NCBI GenBank assembly: GCA_963791225.1
Contig: CAWBRV010000003.1
Span: 558,001 to 622,000 of the forward strand
Direction: 5' to 3'
Length of the DNA stretch: 64,000 bases
Source: PALSA-612 sp963791225
GTDB lineage: Bacteria; Actinomycetota; Thermoleophilia; Gaiellales; Gaiellaceae
Shown: positions 32,191-40,394 of the stretch, piece by piece
Layout of the letters: each line of letters begins with the position of its first letter
Numbering within the stretch: position 1 is the stretch's first letter
Made by a program: the position numbers and the translations under genes
Notes under the pieces: model-generated
What the model saw: the letters and a program-made list of their open reading frames with translations, nothing else
Database searches by the model: none
What the model was told of the DNA's origin: nothing

Positions 32191-33324
32191 CTAGTACGGG
32201 GCCGCGAGGGAGCCGAAGCTGGCGTTTGAAAGACCGGCCGGGTCGGCGTCGGGGTCGTCCGGGTGTTTCTCCCATTCGCCTAGCTGCAGCGAGTTCTCAA
32301 CGACGAGGCGGCATCGCTCGAACCGCCGGCTCATGAAGCTCTCGAGGGCCGCTGGGACGGAATCATTCCCGGTCAGTTCTTCGCCGAGGACGACCGCGTC
32401 TTCGATCGCGATCCCTGCTCCCATCGCAAGGTGGGGTGTTGTCGAGTGGGCGGCGTCGCCGATGAGCAGGACGGGACCGCGGTACCAGGGTGCGGGTACG
32501 AGGATGGCCTGGAGGGGTCTTCGATCAATTCGCTCAGGGTCGGTCATGCGTTCCCGCGCCCAGCCGATTACGCCCTGGTACTCGGCGAGAAGTGCCTGGA
32601 TCATCTCGGGCCACTGCTCGCGGGGCGGCCGCGTTTGCTCCGGTGTGTTCTCGACGACGAAGATGTACATCTCGTCGTCGGAGACGGGGTTACAGCCGGC
32701 CTTGTGGCGGGGGCCGTAGTACATGCACATGTCGTCGCTAAGCCCTTCGGGCCGGGGCACAACGGCTCGCCAGACAGTCTGGCCCGTAAGGAATGGTTCT
32801 GGGGCGTCGGGAAACATGAGCTCCCGCACTTTCGAGTGGAGTCCGTCGGCGCCGACGAGGAGATCGAAGGATCGGCTCGTTCCGTCGGTGAGTTCCACCT
32901 CGACCTGCCCGTTGCTGTTGTCGATGGCGGTGAGGCTTGTCGCGAGGTGGATTGTTGCTCCGGCGCGCTGAGCGGCATCGGCAAGCAGACCCCAAAATAC
33001 GGGCCGCATGATGCCGAAGCCGCCAGGGTAGTCAGGCCCTGCCGGTTGGGGAAGCTCGACCCGTTGAACGACTTCGCCTTCGACGTTGCCGAACCCGAGT
33101 GCTTCGTGACCGGCACCTTGGCGAACGCATTGCTCGAGCGCGTGCTCGTCTACGGCCTTGAGCGCGCGTAGTGTCGGGCCCATCATCGTCAGGCCGGAGC
33201 CCAGGGGGCGGAGTTCCTCGTTGATCTCGACGATCTCGACGTCGATTCCTTGTCTTGCGAGCACGGTGGCGGTCGAAAGGCCCGCGGGGCCGCCGCCGAC
33301 GATCAAGACGTTTTCGACGGGCAT
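32191..33324 (-). CDS. FAD-dependent aromatic hydroxylase, paralogue 2 (377 aa)
   Basis: Same architecture as its downstream neighbour: VLIVGGGPAGLSTATVLARQG (FAD Rossmann), DLLVGADGLHSKVRELMF (DG motif), GDAAHSTTPHLAMGAGIAIEDA (GD motif). The C-terminal ENSLQLGEWEKHPDDPDADPAG is shared with the two paralogues. The ATG at 33324 overlaps the TGA of the dioxygenase gene, implying translational coupling. An upstream in-frame GTG-region extension to 33351 is not needed. Probably hydroxylates the pathway intermediate before ring cleavage. Confidence 0.92.
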   Translation of the reverse strand: MPVENVLIVGGGPAGLSTATVLARQGIDVEIVEINEELRPLGSGLTMMGPTLRALKAVDEHALEQCVRQGAGHEALGFGNVEGEVVQRVELPQPAGPDYPGGFGIMRPVFWGLLADAAQRAGATIHLATSLTAIDNSNGQVEVELTDGTSRSFDLLVGADGLHSKVRELMFPDAPEPFLTGQTVWRAVVPRPEGLSDDMCMYYGPRHKAGCNPVSDDEMYIFVVENTPEQTRPPREQWPEMIQALLAEYQGVIGWARERMTDPERIDRRPLQAILVPAPWYRGPVLLIGDAAHSTTPHLAMGAGIAIEDAVVLGEELTGNDSVPAALESFMSRRFERCRLVVENSLQLGEWEKHPDDPDADPAGLSNASFGSLAAPY

Positions 33325-34328
33325 CACTCGCTGGTGTCTTCCTGCGCCCATGGGTTCGCGAGCGCGGGCTCAGGCACGTCGAGAACGTCCACCTCTGGGA
33401 ACGATTGCATCATCGAGTCGGGCATGTGCAGGTTGCGGTACATCGTGTTCGACCCCTGAGATGGCACCCATTTGACCGGTTCCCAGTCGGGCTGGTAATT
33501 CCGGTAGCCGCCTGAGTTGATCTCGAGGCGGATGCCACCTGGCTCGCGGAAGTAAAGGTACGTCTGTTCTCCCATGCCGTGGCGGCCCGGGCCGAACTCG
33601 ATGTGCACTCCTGACTCCATCAGCGTGTCGGCTGCTCGCAGGACGTCCTCGACGGTGTCAACCCAGAACGCCAGGTGGTGGAGTCGAGCTGGGATGCCCG
33701 AGAAGTCGCCGACGAGACCCAGGTCGTGCGACTTCTCGTTGGTCGTCACCATCGTGAAGATGACGATGTCGGAGTCGTCGCTCAGCAGCGTATATTCCAT
33801 GAAGCGGTAGCCGAGGATGTCGCGGTACCACTCGGCGTCGCTCATCGGGTCGCGGGTCGTGACGGTGACATGGTCGAGCTGCCGGGGAGCGACGCCGCGA
33901 GGCGCGAAGCGCTGGGGCCTGGCGGGAAACTGCGACGTCTTGTCTGGCGACGGTTGGTAGCGCTCGACGTCCCAGAAGATCTCGTGGAGGTGGCCGCCTG
34001 GTCCGCGATAGCGGTAGGCGCGTCCGTGCCCCGTCTGGCCTTCGGACCAGCCTTCTCCAAGACCGCTTTGCTCCAGCGTCGCCACCGCACGCTCGAGCTG
34101 CTCGGGCCCTTCGGCCCGCCAGGCTGCGTGCCCGAGACCGGGCTTGGGGCCTTCGGTCAGCTGCACGCTGTGGTGGAAGTAGTCGCCCCAGCAGCGCAGA
34201 TAGACAGAGTCCGCGTCGCGGCTGCTTTCCTCGAGCCCCATCACGTCGGTGAAGAACTGCACGGACTCTTCTACGGTGGGTGTCAGCAGTTCGACGTGGG
34301 AGAGCTGCGAGATCAGACGCTCAGACAT
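33324..34328 (-). CDS. Extradiol ring-cleavage dioxygenase, type I two-module VOC enzyme (334 aa)
   Basis: Catechol 2,3-dioxygenase-like. The first VOC module (residues 8-125: LSHVELLTPTVEESVQFF, PGGHLHEIFWDVE) is structural. The second (about 145-290) carries the Fe(II) ligands: His in QLDHVTVTTRD, His in ARLHHLAFWVD, Glu in GGIRLEINSGGY. Conserved active-site residues are visible, so meta-cleavage of a catecholic substrate is expected. The ORF start overlaps the preceding FAH-family gene by 8 bp and its stop overlaps the next start. Confidence 0.92.
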   Translation of the reverse strand: MSERLISQLSHVELLTPTVEESVQFFTDVMGLEESSRDADSVYLRCWGDYFHHSVQLTEGPKPGLGHAAWRAEGPEQLERAVATLEQSGLGEGWSEGQTGHGRAYRYRGPGGHLHEIFWDVERYQPSPDKTSQFPARPQRFAPRGVAPRQLDHVTVTTRDPMSDAEWYRDILGYRFMEYTLLSDDSDIVIFTMVTTNEKSHDLGLVGDFSGIPARLHHLAFWVDTVEDVLRAADTLMESGVHIEFGPGRHGMGEQTYLYFREPGGIRLEINSGGYRNYQPDWEPVKWVPSQGSNTMYRNLHMPDSMMQSFPEVDVLDVPEPALANPWAQEDTSE

Positions 34329-35331
34329 GCGCTTCCTCCTTCTGCTCGGTCGGGCTCAGCCGACCCTGCGATTCGGCGACGCAGCAGTTCCGCTGCTTGC
34401 CCAGCCCGGTGATCTCGCTTTCAATCAGATCGCCGGGTTGCAGGAAGCGGCCGTGATAGACGCCGTTCCCGGCTGGTGACCCGGTCAGGAGCATGTCACC
34501 CGGTCGCAGTTCGGCGATCGACGAGGCGTGCTCGATCAGTCGAGCGATGTCGAACATCATGTCGGCGCTGGTCGAGTCCTGCATGACCTGGCCGTTCACC
34601 TTCAGCGTGATGCGCAGTGCCATCGGGTCTCCGGCGTGGATGGCGGGCACGAACACCGGCCCGGTGGGGAAGAACGTCGGCCAGTTCTTGCCTGCGAACC
34701 AGTCCGTTCCGATTCCCGTGACATCGTCGCGGAAGATGCGATCGCGGGCGGTGATGTCGTTGCAGATGGTGTAACCGGCGACGACGTCGAGCGCTCGGGA
34801 GCGTGGCACGTGACGGGCGGGGCGTCCGATGATCGCTGCGAGTTCGAGCTCCCAGTCGACGCTCTTGATGCTGTTGGGCAGGACGATGTCGTCTTCTGCT
34901 CCGACGATCGAGTGGGGGAGTCCGAGAAAGATGTAGGGCACGCCGGTTCGTGCTCGCTCATCGATCGTCTCGAGCGCTCGGCGTCGTTCGTCCTCGGTCA
35001 TGTCTCGGTGCATGCGGTCGGGCCCGGCTTTCGTCAGCTCGACTAGGTGCTCGCGGTAGTTCGCTCCGGCCTGGAACAGCTGTCCCGGCGGGTTCACAGG
35101 CGGCAAGGGGCGCAGCGAGCCGAGTGGATAGTCGAGTGGGCCTGGCGGGGCACGGTCGGCGATCGCCTGTAGCGTGTTCAAGCTCTCGTCCCAGCTGTCG
35201 AGGATGCTGCGGAGTGTCGCTCCAGGCAGTTCTCGGCCGAGGTCGAGCACGCCCTGGTCGAGGACGAGTCCCGTTAGGACGGCGCCGTTGGCGGCCGAGA
35301 AGGTGCCGACGGCGAATGGAACTGGGCTCAT
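34321..35331 (-). CDS. Fumarylacetoacetate hydrolase-family enzyme 1 (336 aa)
   Basis: FAH-fold metal-dependent C-C hydrolase, decarboxylase or hydratase acting on 2-oxo acids, typically after ring cleavage. The core begins at about residue 88 (QAGANYREHLVELTKAG). The metal/active-site region VDWELELAAIIGRPARHV lies at about 159 and GYTICNDITARD at about 187; the C-terminus has LRPGDMLLTGSPAGNGVYHGRFLQPGD. The ATG at 35331 is chosen; 61 upstream in-frame codons run antisense through the promoter. First gene of the leftward operon. Confidence 0.9.
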   Translation of the reverse strand: MSPVPFAVGTFSAANGAVLTGLVLDQGVLDLGRELPGATLRSILDSWDESLNTLQAIADRAPPGPLDYPLGSLRPLPPVNPPGQLFQAGANYREHLVELTKAGPDRMHRDMTEDERRRALETIDERARTGVPYIFLGLPHSIVGAEDDIVLPNSIKSVDWELELAAIIGRPARHVPRSRALDVVAGYTICNDITARDRIFRDDVTGIGTDWFAGKNWPTFFPTGPVFVPAIHAGDPMALRITLKVNGQVMQDSTSADMMFDIARLIEHASSIAELRPGDMLLTGSPAGNGVYHGRFLQPGDLIESEITGLGKQRNCCVAESQGRLSPTEQKEEAHV

Positions 35332-35364
35332 GCGCACATCCCCGGGAACTGGATCATGCAGCCG

Positions 35365-35381
35365 CAACTGTATGCAAGTTG
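35365..35381. promoter_or_regulatory. Candidate GntR/FCD operator in the divergent promoter
   Basis: A 17-bp near-palindrome CAACT-N7-AGTTG in the 65-bp gap between the divergent FAH-1 and cyclase-family genes. On the minus strand it continues as GCATACAGTTGC. A 12-base word differing at one position recurs at 37887-37900 in front of the GntR gene. Confidence 0.55.
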
Positions 35382-35396
35382 TAGGATCGGCGCAAC

Positions 35397-36155
35397 ATGC
35401 GCATCGTTGATCTCTCCGCTCCGATTGCGCCGACGCCCGAAGGCGTCCCCGAGATGCTGAGGACCGGGATCGAGTATTTCGATCACGCTGAGGGTGCTGC
35501 TGAGATCGAGGCAATGTTCGGTGTGCCGCCGCGGCTACTTCGTGATGGCGAAGGATGGTCGCGGGAAAACTTCACCCGGTTCGGTACGCACAATTCCACC
35601 CATGTTGATGCCCCGTACCACTACAACTCGACGGTCGCTGGCCGTCCTGCCCAGACGATTGACGAGTTGCCGCTCGAGCTGTTCTTCGCGCCCGGCGTTG
35701 TTGTCGACTTCACTGCCAAGGCCGATGGAGACGCGGTCACAACTGAGGAGATGGCGGCAGCGGTCGAGGCAAGTGGTCGGGAGCTACAGGAGCGGGACAT
35801 CGTGCTCGTCCGGACAGGCAGGGACGCGTTCTATGGCCAGGTTGACTACATGTTCCGCGGTCCGGGCGTGACCGCCGAGGCGACGCGATGGCTGTTCGAG
35901 CGAGGGGTGCGGGTGATGGGGATCGACGCCTGGGGCTGGGATCGTCCGCTCAATCTCCAGGCGGCCGACGCCCTGGAGCGTGACGAGGCGGGCATCTTCT
36001 GGGAAGCTCACCAATGCGATCTGCCCTACTCGCAGATCGAGCGGTTGTTCAATCTTGCCGAGCTGCCGACGAGCGGATTCACCGTGGCCTGCTTCCCACT
36101 CCGGCTCGTCGGGGGCAGTGCCGCTCCCGCACGGGTCGTCGCCATCTTCGATTGA
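35397..36155 (+). CDS. Cyclase-family (kynurenine-formamidase-like) metal-dependent hydrolase (252 aa)
   Basis: Member of the bacterial cyclase/KynB-like family, which hydrolyses amides, lactones or esters at a divalent-metal centre. The signature is visible as FGTHNSTHVDAPYHY at about residues 62-76 (His and Asp ligands), with LELFFAPGVVVDFTAK, IVLVRTGRDAFY and GVRVMGIDAWGWDRP downstream. Length is typical. First gene of a rightward two-gene unit, two bases from the amidohydrolase gene, divergent from FAH-1. Confidence 0.88.
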   Translation: MRIVDLSAPIAPTPEGVPEMLRTGIEYFDHAEGAAEIEAMFGVPPRLLRDGEGWSRENFTRFGTHNSTHVDAPYHYNSTVAGRPAQTIDELPLELFFAPGVVVDFTAKADGDAVTTEEMAAAVEASGRELQERDIVLVRTGRDAFYGQVDYMFRGPGVTAEATRWLFERGVRVMGIDAWGWDRPLNLQAADALERDEAGIFWEAHQCDLPYSQIERLFNLAELPTSGFTVACFPLRLVGGSAAPARVVAIFD

Positions 36156-36157
36156 AC

Positions 36158-37093
36158 ATGACCCGGCTCGATCTCCACGCGCACGTCATTCCGGAGGAGT
36201 ATCGATCGCTGCTCCCGGCTCTTCCCGATGGCTCCGCCTATCCGCTGCCACCCGCGACGCTCGAGAGCCTGCTCGACACGATGGCGCGGTACAGCATCGA
36301 TGGAGCCGTCATCTCCACCGGCCCGCCGGGTGCATCTGTTGAGGACATCGGCCTGGCGAAGACGTTGGCACGGGTTGCCAACGAGACGATCGCCGGGATC
36401 GTACGCGCGGATCCAGCCCGCTTTGCCGGACTTGCGCTGCTGCCGCTCCCGGACGTCGATGCGTCGCTCGCGGAGCTCGATCACGCCCTCGACGTTCTGG
36501 GACTCGACGGCGTCGCGCTGTTCACGAATGTCGCGGGTGTGTACCTCGGCGATTCACGCTGGGACGCGCTTTTCGCAGAGCTGGATCGCCGCGGCGCCTA
36601 CGTGTTCATCCACCCTGTCCATGCGTCATACCCGCCTCCGCTTCCGGCCTGGCCGATCTGGCTGCACGAGTTCCCATTCGACACAACGCGGGCGATCGTG
36701 AACCTCATCTACTCGGGCACGTTCGAGCGTTGTCCGAGCATCCGTTTCCAGCTGGCTCATCTCGGCGGAACGGCGCTGTATCTCGCGCACCGGATCGCGT
36801 CGCTTGCTGATCGCGAGCCATCCTTGGCCGAGCAAGCTCCTGCAGGTGCGCTCGAGTATCTGCGCCGGCTTCACTACGACACCGGCCTGTCGAACAACAG
36901 GATCGCCATGGCGTCGACGCTCGCCGCCGTCCCTCTCAGCCAGGTGGTGTTCGGGACCGACTGGCCGTATGCGGCGTTGCCGAGCGCTGACGATCCGGCT
37001 CCTGACCTCGGTCTTGAAGCAGAAGATCGAGCGTCGGTTGACGGGCTGAACGCCGCCGTGCTTGTACCGCGACTCGCGACCGAGACGATCTAG
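36158..37093 (+). CDS. Amidohydrolase (ACMSD-like decarboxylase family, 311 aa)
   Basis: TIM-barrel amidohydrolase_2 enzyme; family members decarboxylate aromatic or muconate semialdehyde acids. Metal motifs: LDLHAHVIPEEY at residues 4-15 (HxH), FIHPVHASYPPP at about 149, AHLGG at about 203, and FGTDWPYAALPS at about 264 with the conserved Asp. The ATG at 36158 is two bases after the preceding stop. Its 3' end overlaps the convergent GntR gene by 4 bp. Likely acts on a carboxylated intermediate. Confidence 0.9.
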   Translation: MTRLDLHAHVIPEEYRSLLPALPDGSAYPLPPATLESLLDTMARYSIDGAVISTGPPGASVEDIGLAKTLARVANETIAGIVRADPARFAGLALLPLPDVDASLAELDHALDVLGLDGVALFTNVAGVYLGDSRWDALFAELDRRGAYVFIHPVHASYPPPLPAWPIWLHEFPFDTTRAIVNLIYSGTFERCPSIRFQLAHLGGTALYLAHRIASLADREPSLAEQAPAGALEYLRRLHYDTGLSNNRIAMASTLAAVPLSQVVFGTDWPYAALPSADDPAPDLGLEAEDRASVDGLNAAVLVPRLATETI

Positions 37094-37845
37094 CCGGCCG
37101 CAAGCTCGAGGCCAGGGAGCCTCTCGAGAGCGTTGGGTGCTGCGGTCTGGATCGCGGCGCGCAACAGCGGCAGATCGTGGCCCGAGTCGAGCTTACTGAC
37201 TACGGCAATGGCCGTGTGTGCGTAGTGCAGGGCCAGCCGTTCCGCGGTGAGATCCGCGTCACCGGCTGAGGCAGCGTCGATCATCGACCGGTGCTCCGCT
37301 CTGCGTTCCTCGTAACCGCCGGGGAGAGTCGCCGCTCCATACGCGAGGCGATACCGGGCGGCATGGTCGAACAGCTGTGCGAGCGTGGTGGTCAGCCTCG
37401 GCCCGGCGGCGGCCACGAACGTCGCGTGAAACGCCGCGTGGGGGACGTCCATTCGCACCTGATCTCCGGCTCGGATGTAGTGATCCATCTGCGCCATGAG
37501 CCCTTCGAGCTCTGCGAACTGCTCGGGCCTGAGCGTAGGGACGGTCAGCCTGACCGCCACTGTCTCGAGCGCGATGCGCATGGCGTAGAGAGCTTCGAGA
37601 TCTGCGATCGAGAAGTCGGCGACTCGGATTCGCCGATTTGGCTGGGAGAGAACAAGGCCTTCCCGCTCGAGAAGACGGAGCGCTTCCCGAAGTGGCGTGC
37701 GGCTTACCCCGAGTTGTTTGGCGAGCGCCACCTGCGATGTCGCCTCACCGGGCGCGATCTCGCCGCGGAGGATCGCGTCGCGGAGGCGGTCGTGCACGAC
37801 CATCACGTTCTGGCCGTCGCGGCTGGTGACCTCGACGAGGCTCAT
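37090..37845 (-). CDS. GntR-family transcriptional regulator, FCD subfamily (251 aa)
   Basis: Winged HTH at residues about 15-85 (VHDRLRDAILRGEIAPGEA, LAKQLGVSRTPLREALRLLEREGLV). The all-helical FCD effector domain spans about 90-225 with metal/ligand His residues (PHAAFHATFVAAAG, RRAEHRSMIDAASAGD, LALHYAHT). FadR-type regulators of this group usually repress catabolic genes and release on binding an organic acid. It sits between the two divergent halves of the catabolic cluster and is divergent from FAH-2. Confidence 0.9.
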   Translation of the reverse strand: MSLVEVTSRDGQNVMVVHDRLRDAILRGEIAPGEATSQVALAKQLGVSRTPLREALRLLEREGLVLSQPNRRIRVADFSIADLEALYAMRIALETVAVRLTVPTLRPEQFAELEGLMAQMDHYIRAGDQVRMDVPHAAFHATFVAAAGPRLTTTLAQLFDHAARYRLAYGAATLPGGYEERRAEHRSMIDAASAGDADLTAERLALHYAHTAIAVVSKLDSGHDLPLLRAAIQTAAPNALERLPGLELAAG

Positions 37846-37886
37846 GGTGTGGACAGGCTAGCGCGTTTGATTCTCAATGGCTATCT

Positions 37887-37900
37887 GGATACAGTTGCCT
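37887..37900. promoter_or_regulatory. Candidate GntR/FCD operator upstream of GntR and FAH-2
   Basis: GGATACAGTTGCCT, matching the minus-strand GCATACAGTTGC at the other divergent promoter at 11 of 12 positions. It lies 42 bp from the GntR start and 49 bp from the FAH-2 start, so one site could control both. Confidence 0.5.
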
Positions 37901-37948
37901 ACCTTGTGTGCTGAATCCTCCAAGGTCGACGATGGCCGGGAGCCGGGT

Positions 37949-39016
37949 ATGCGCCTGGCGCGGATTAGACACGAAGGCCCTGACGGCGCGGAGGCGAGAA
38001 TTGTCGTCAGTCGGGCAGGCGGCGCATGGATGGACGTACGCACGGCGGAGCGGCTCCGCCTGGAGCGGGCCGGAGCGAGCACCGAGGCGGCGGGTCGCAT
38101 CGCCGCGGCGGTCGTGCCGGGGAGCCTGTCCCAGGCACTGGCGGGCGGTAAGGCGTTCTTCGAGGCATTCGAGGCGGCAGCCGCGGACACTAGTGGAGCT
38201 GCCCAGGTGCTGCCAGAGTCGCGCTTCGTCGCTCCGGTCGATCCGCCGGCATATCGGGACTTCATGGCGTTCGAGGACCACTTCGTCACCGCCCACGGTA
38301 AGAGCGGCCGGCCGATCCCGGATGTCCTCTACGAGTTGCCGGTCTCCTACATGGGGAGTGCTCAGGCGCTCGTAGGCCCAGACGACGAGGTTCCGTGGCC
38401 GTCCTACACCAGCCAGATGGACTATGAACTCGAACTTGGGATCGTCGTCGGCCGGAGTGGGCGGAATCTCGATCCCGAGGAGGCTGTCGCACACGTTCTA
38501 GGGCTGACGATTCTCAACGACTTCAGCGCGCGCGATATCCAACTTCGGGAGATGACGGCGGGCCTCGGTCCCTCGAAGGGCAAGCACTTCGCCTCGGCGG
38601 TCGGTCCCTGGATCGTTCCTCTCGGCGCTCTCCCGGACGGCGGGCTGACGATGAAGGCGCGCATCAACGGAGAGGAGTGGTCGAAAGGGACGACCGCATC
38701 GATGCTGTGGTCGATCGGCGAGTTGGTGGCCTGGGCATCAGCCGGCGAGCCGCTTGTAGCCGGAACACTCCTGGGCTCGGGGACAGTCGGAGGCGGGTGC
38801 GGATTCGAGATCGACAGGGCCTTGAAACCGGGCGATGTCGTCGAACTCGAGATCGAGCACCTGGGGGTTCTCCGCAACCGTATTGGCTCGCCGTCGTCCA
38901 ATGGATGGGTGCCCGCAGTGCGTGAACGTGCACGCGTGGGCGCCGAAGGAGGGGAGGAGGCCGCCGCACTTCGCGGCGGGCCGACCTCGAGTGTCACGAC
39001 AGAAAGGGGAGGATGA
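37949..39016 (+). CDS. Fumarylacetoacetate hydrolase-family enzyme 2 (355 aa)
   Basis: Second FAH-fold enzyme of the cluster, not closely similar to FAH-1. An N-terminal domain at 1-90 is followed by the catalytic beta-roll: FMAFEDHFVTAHGKSGRPIP, DDEVPWPSYTSQMDYELELGIVVGR (acidic metal ligands), LTILNDFSARDIQLREM, and GTVGGGCGFEIDRALKPGDVV. The ATG at 37949 follows GGGAG. Its last codons overlap the binding-protein start (ATGA). It opens the long rightward operon. Confidence 0.88.
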   Translation: MRLARIRHEGPDGAEARIVVSRAGGAWMDVRTAERLRLERAGASTEAAGRIAAAVVPGSLSQALAGGKAFFEAFEAAAADTSGAAQVLPESRFVAPVDPPAYRDFMAFEDHFVTAHGKSGRPIPDVLYELPVSYMGSAQALVGPDDEVPWPSYTSQMDYELELGIVVGRSGRNLDPEEAVAHVLGLTILNDFSARDIQLREMTAGLGPSKGKHFASAVGPWIVPLGALPDGGLTMKARINGEEWSKGTTASMLWSIGELVAWASAGEPLVAGTLLGSGTVGGGCGFEIDRALKPGDVVELEIEHLGVLRNRIGSPSSNGWVPAVRERARVGAEGGEEAAALRGGPTSSVTTERGG

Positions 39017-40320
39017 TCGTGAAGGTGTCGCGGTTCCTACGCGCGCCGCAGGGGCGGCTGCAGGCAGGATCGCTGCTGCTCGTCGTGGCGATTGGCCTGG
39101 CCGCGGCGGTATTCGCCGGCTCCGGTCTCGCGAGTACGCGTCGCAGTGCTGCACCCCCGGCATGGGCGAAGGTGTTCGCCAAGTACGTCGGCGTCAAGAC
39201 ACTCGGCCCGGCGAACGCCAAGCTGGCGCCCGTGACGGTCGGATGGGTCAACGCCCAGGGCGGGATCGTGCAGTCGCCTGAATCGACAACCTCGATCCAG
39301 GCCGCCGTTGCCGTCATCAACACCTACTTGCACGGCGTCAGCGGTCACCCGCTCAGACTGAAGACGTGCTTCGTCGTACAGGCTGAGTCCCAGGGCCAGA
39401 AGTGTGCTCAATCGATGGACAACGACCCCAGCGTCAAGTTCGTAATCGAGGGCGTTCTGCCGTTCGGCTCCACCGGCTTCCATCAGACGAACAAGGGCAA
39501 GAAGCCGGTTATCGGCTTCAACCCGATCACGACTTCTTCAGCAACGGCGAAGAACACCTACGAGTTGACGGCCGGCCTGTTCGGCACCGACCCCGGAGAG
39601 GTCAGCTACCTCGTCGGCGTGCTGCACGCGAAGACCGTCTCCTTGCTCTATCCGCAGGACGATCCGGCGGGTGTCACGGCGGCGAAGCTGTTCCAGCAGA
39701 TCGCCGCGGCCGCAAACCTGAAAGTCACTGCCGTGGGCTTCTCGTCGACAGCGACCGATCTCCTTGCCCCGATGACGGCAGCGAACGCTCAGTCGACCGA
39801 CGCAAGCACCGTCTTCTTCGTCAACCCGTCCGTGTGTACGGCCGGCTCGAAGGCAACGAACCAGCTCAATGTGAAGCATGTCGTCGCGCTGGCTCTCTGC
39901 CTCGACCCGCACGTCCAGCAGGCGCTCGGCGACTACCCAAAGTGGACGTACGTGAACACCGGCGTCAGCGCCAACCTGCCGAAGGCGGACCCATATGTGG
40001 CCGCGTGGCTCGCCGCGATCGCCCCGATCGGCAAGAAGAACCCCGCTGTCTACGCGCCGTTCCCCGAACTTGCCTGGGGTACAGCCATGACGGCCGCCAA
40101 GGCGATCAACCAGATCGGGGCTGCCAAGCTCAGCCCGATCAGCTTCAGAACGTGGATCCGCAAGTACCAAGGCCCGTCCATGTTCGGCCCCCCGAATCTG
40201 AAGTGGGGATCGGTCCAGGGCCTGCCCGCGCTCGGCACGACAGCGGTGCGGCTGTACACGTATCTCGGAAACGGCAAATGGACGGACGCGACTGGCGGCA
40301 AGTGGGTCGGCGGCCGCTAG
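39013..40320 (+). CDS. ABC transporter substrate-binding protein, branched-chain/aromatic acid type (435 aa)
   Basis: Periplasmic-binding-protein type I fold. A signal anchor at about residues 18-40 (GSLLLVVAIGLAAAVFAGSG) precedes the mature domain (VTVGWVNAQGGIVQSPES, AAVAVINTYLHGVSGHPLRL, KFVIEGVLPFGSTGFH). No lipobox was seen, so it may be secreted or membrane-anchored. It is followed by the permease and two ATPase genes of the same importer. The operon context suggests it captures the catabolic substrate, probably an organic acid. Confidence 0.88.
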   Translation: MIVKVSRFLRAPQGRLQAGSLLLVVAIGLAAAVFAGSGLASTRRSAAPPAWAKVFAKYVGVKTLGPANAKLAPVTVGWVNAQGGIVQSPESTTSIQAAVAVINTYLHGVSGHPLRLKTCFVVQAESQGQKCAQSMDNDPSVKFVIEGVLPFGSTGFHQTNKGKKPVIGFNPITTSSATAKNTYELTAGLFGTDPGEVSYLVGVLHAKTVSLLYPQDDPAGVTAAKLFQQIAAAANLKVTAVGFSSTATDLLAPMTAANAQSTDASTVFFVNPSVCTAGSKATNQLNVKHVVALALCLDPHVQQALGDYPKWTYVNTGVSANLPKADPYVAAWLAAIAPIGKKNPAVYAPFPELAWGTAMTAAKAINQIGAAKLSPISFRTWIRKYQGPSMFGPPNLKWGSVQGLPALGTTAVRLYTYLGNGKWTDATGGKWVGGR

Positions 40321-40394
40321 CAGACACAAGAGTCATGTTGTGTGGGGGGCGGGCTAGCTGCCCCCCACACACCTGCACTGCGAGGAGCTAACCG

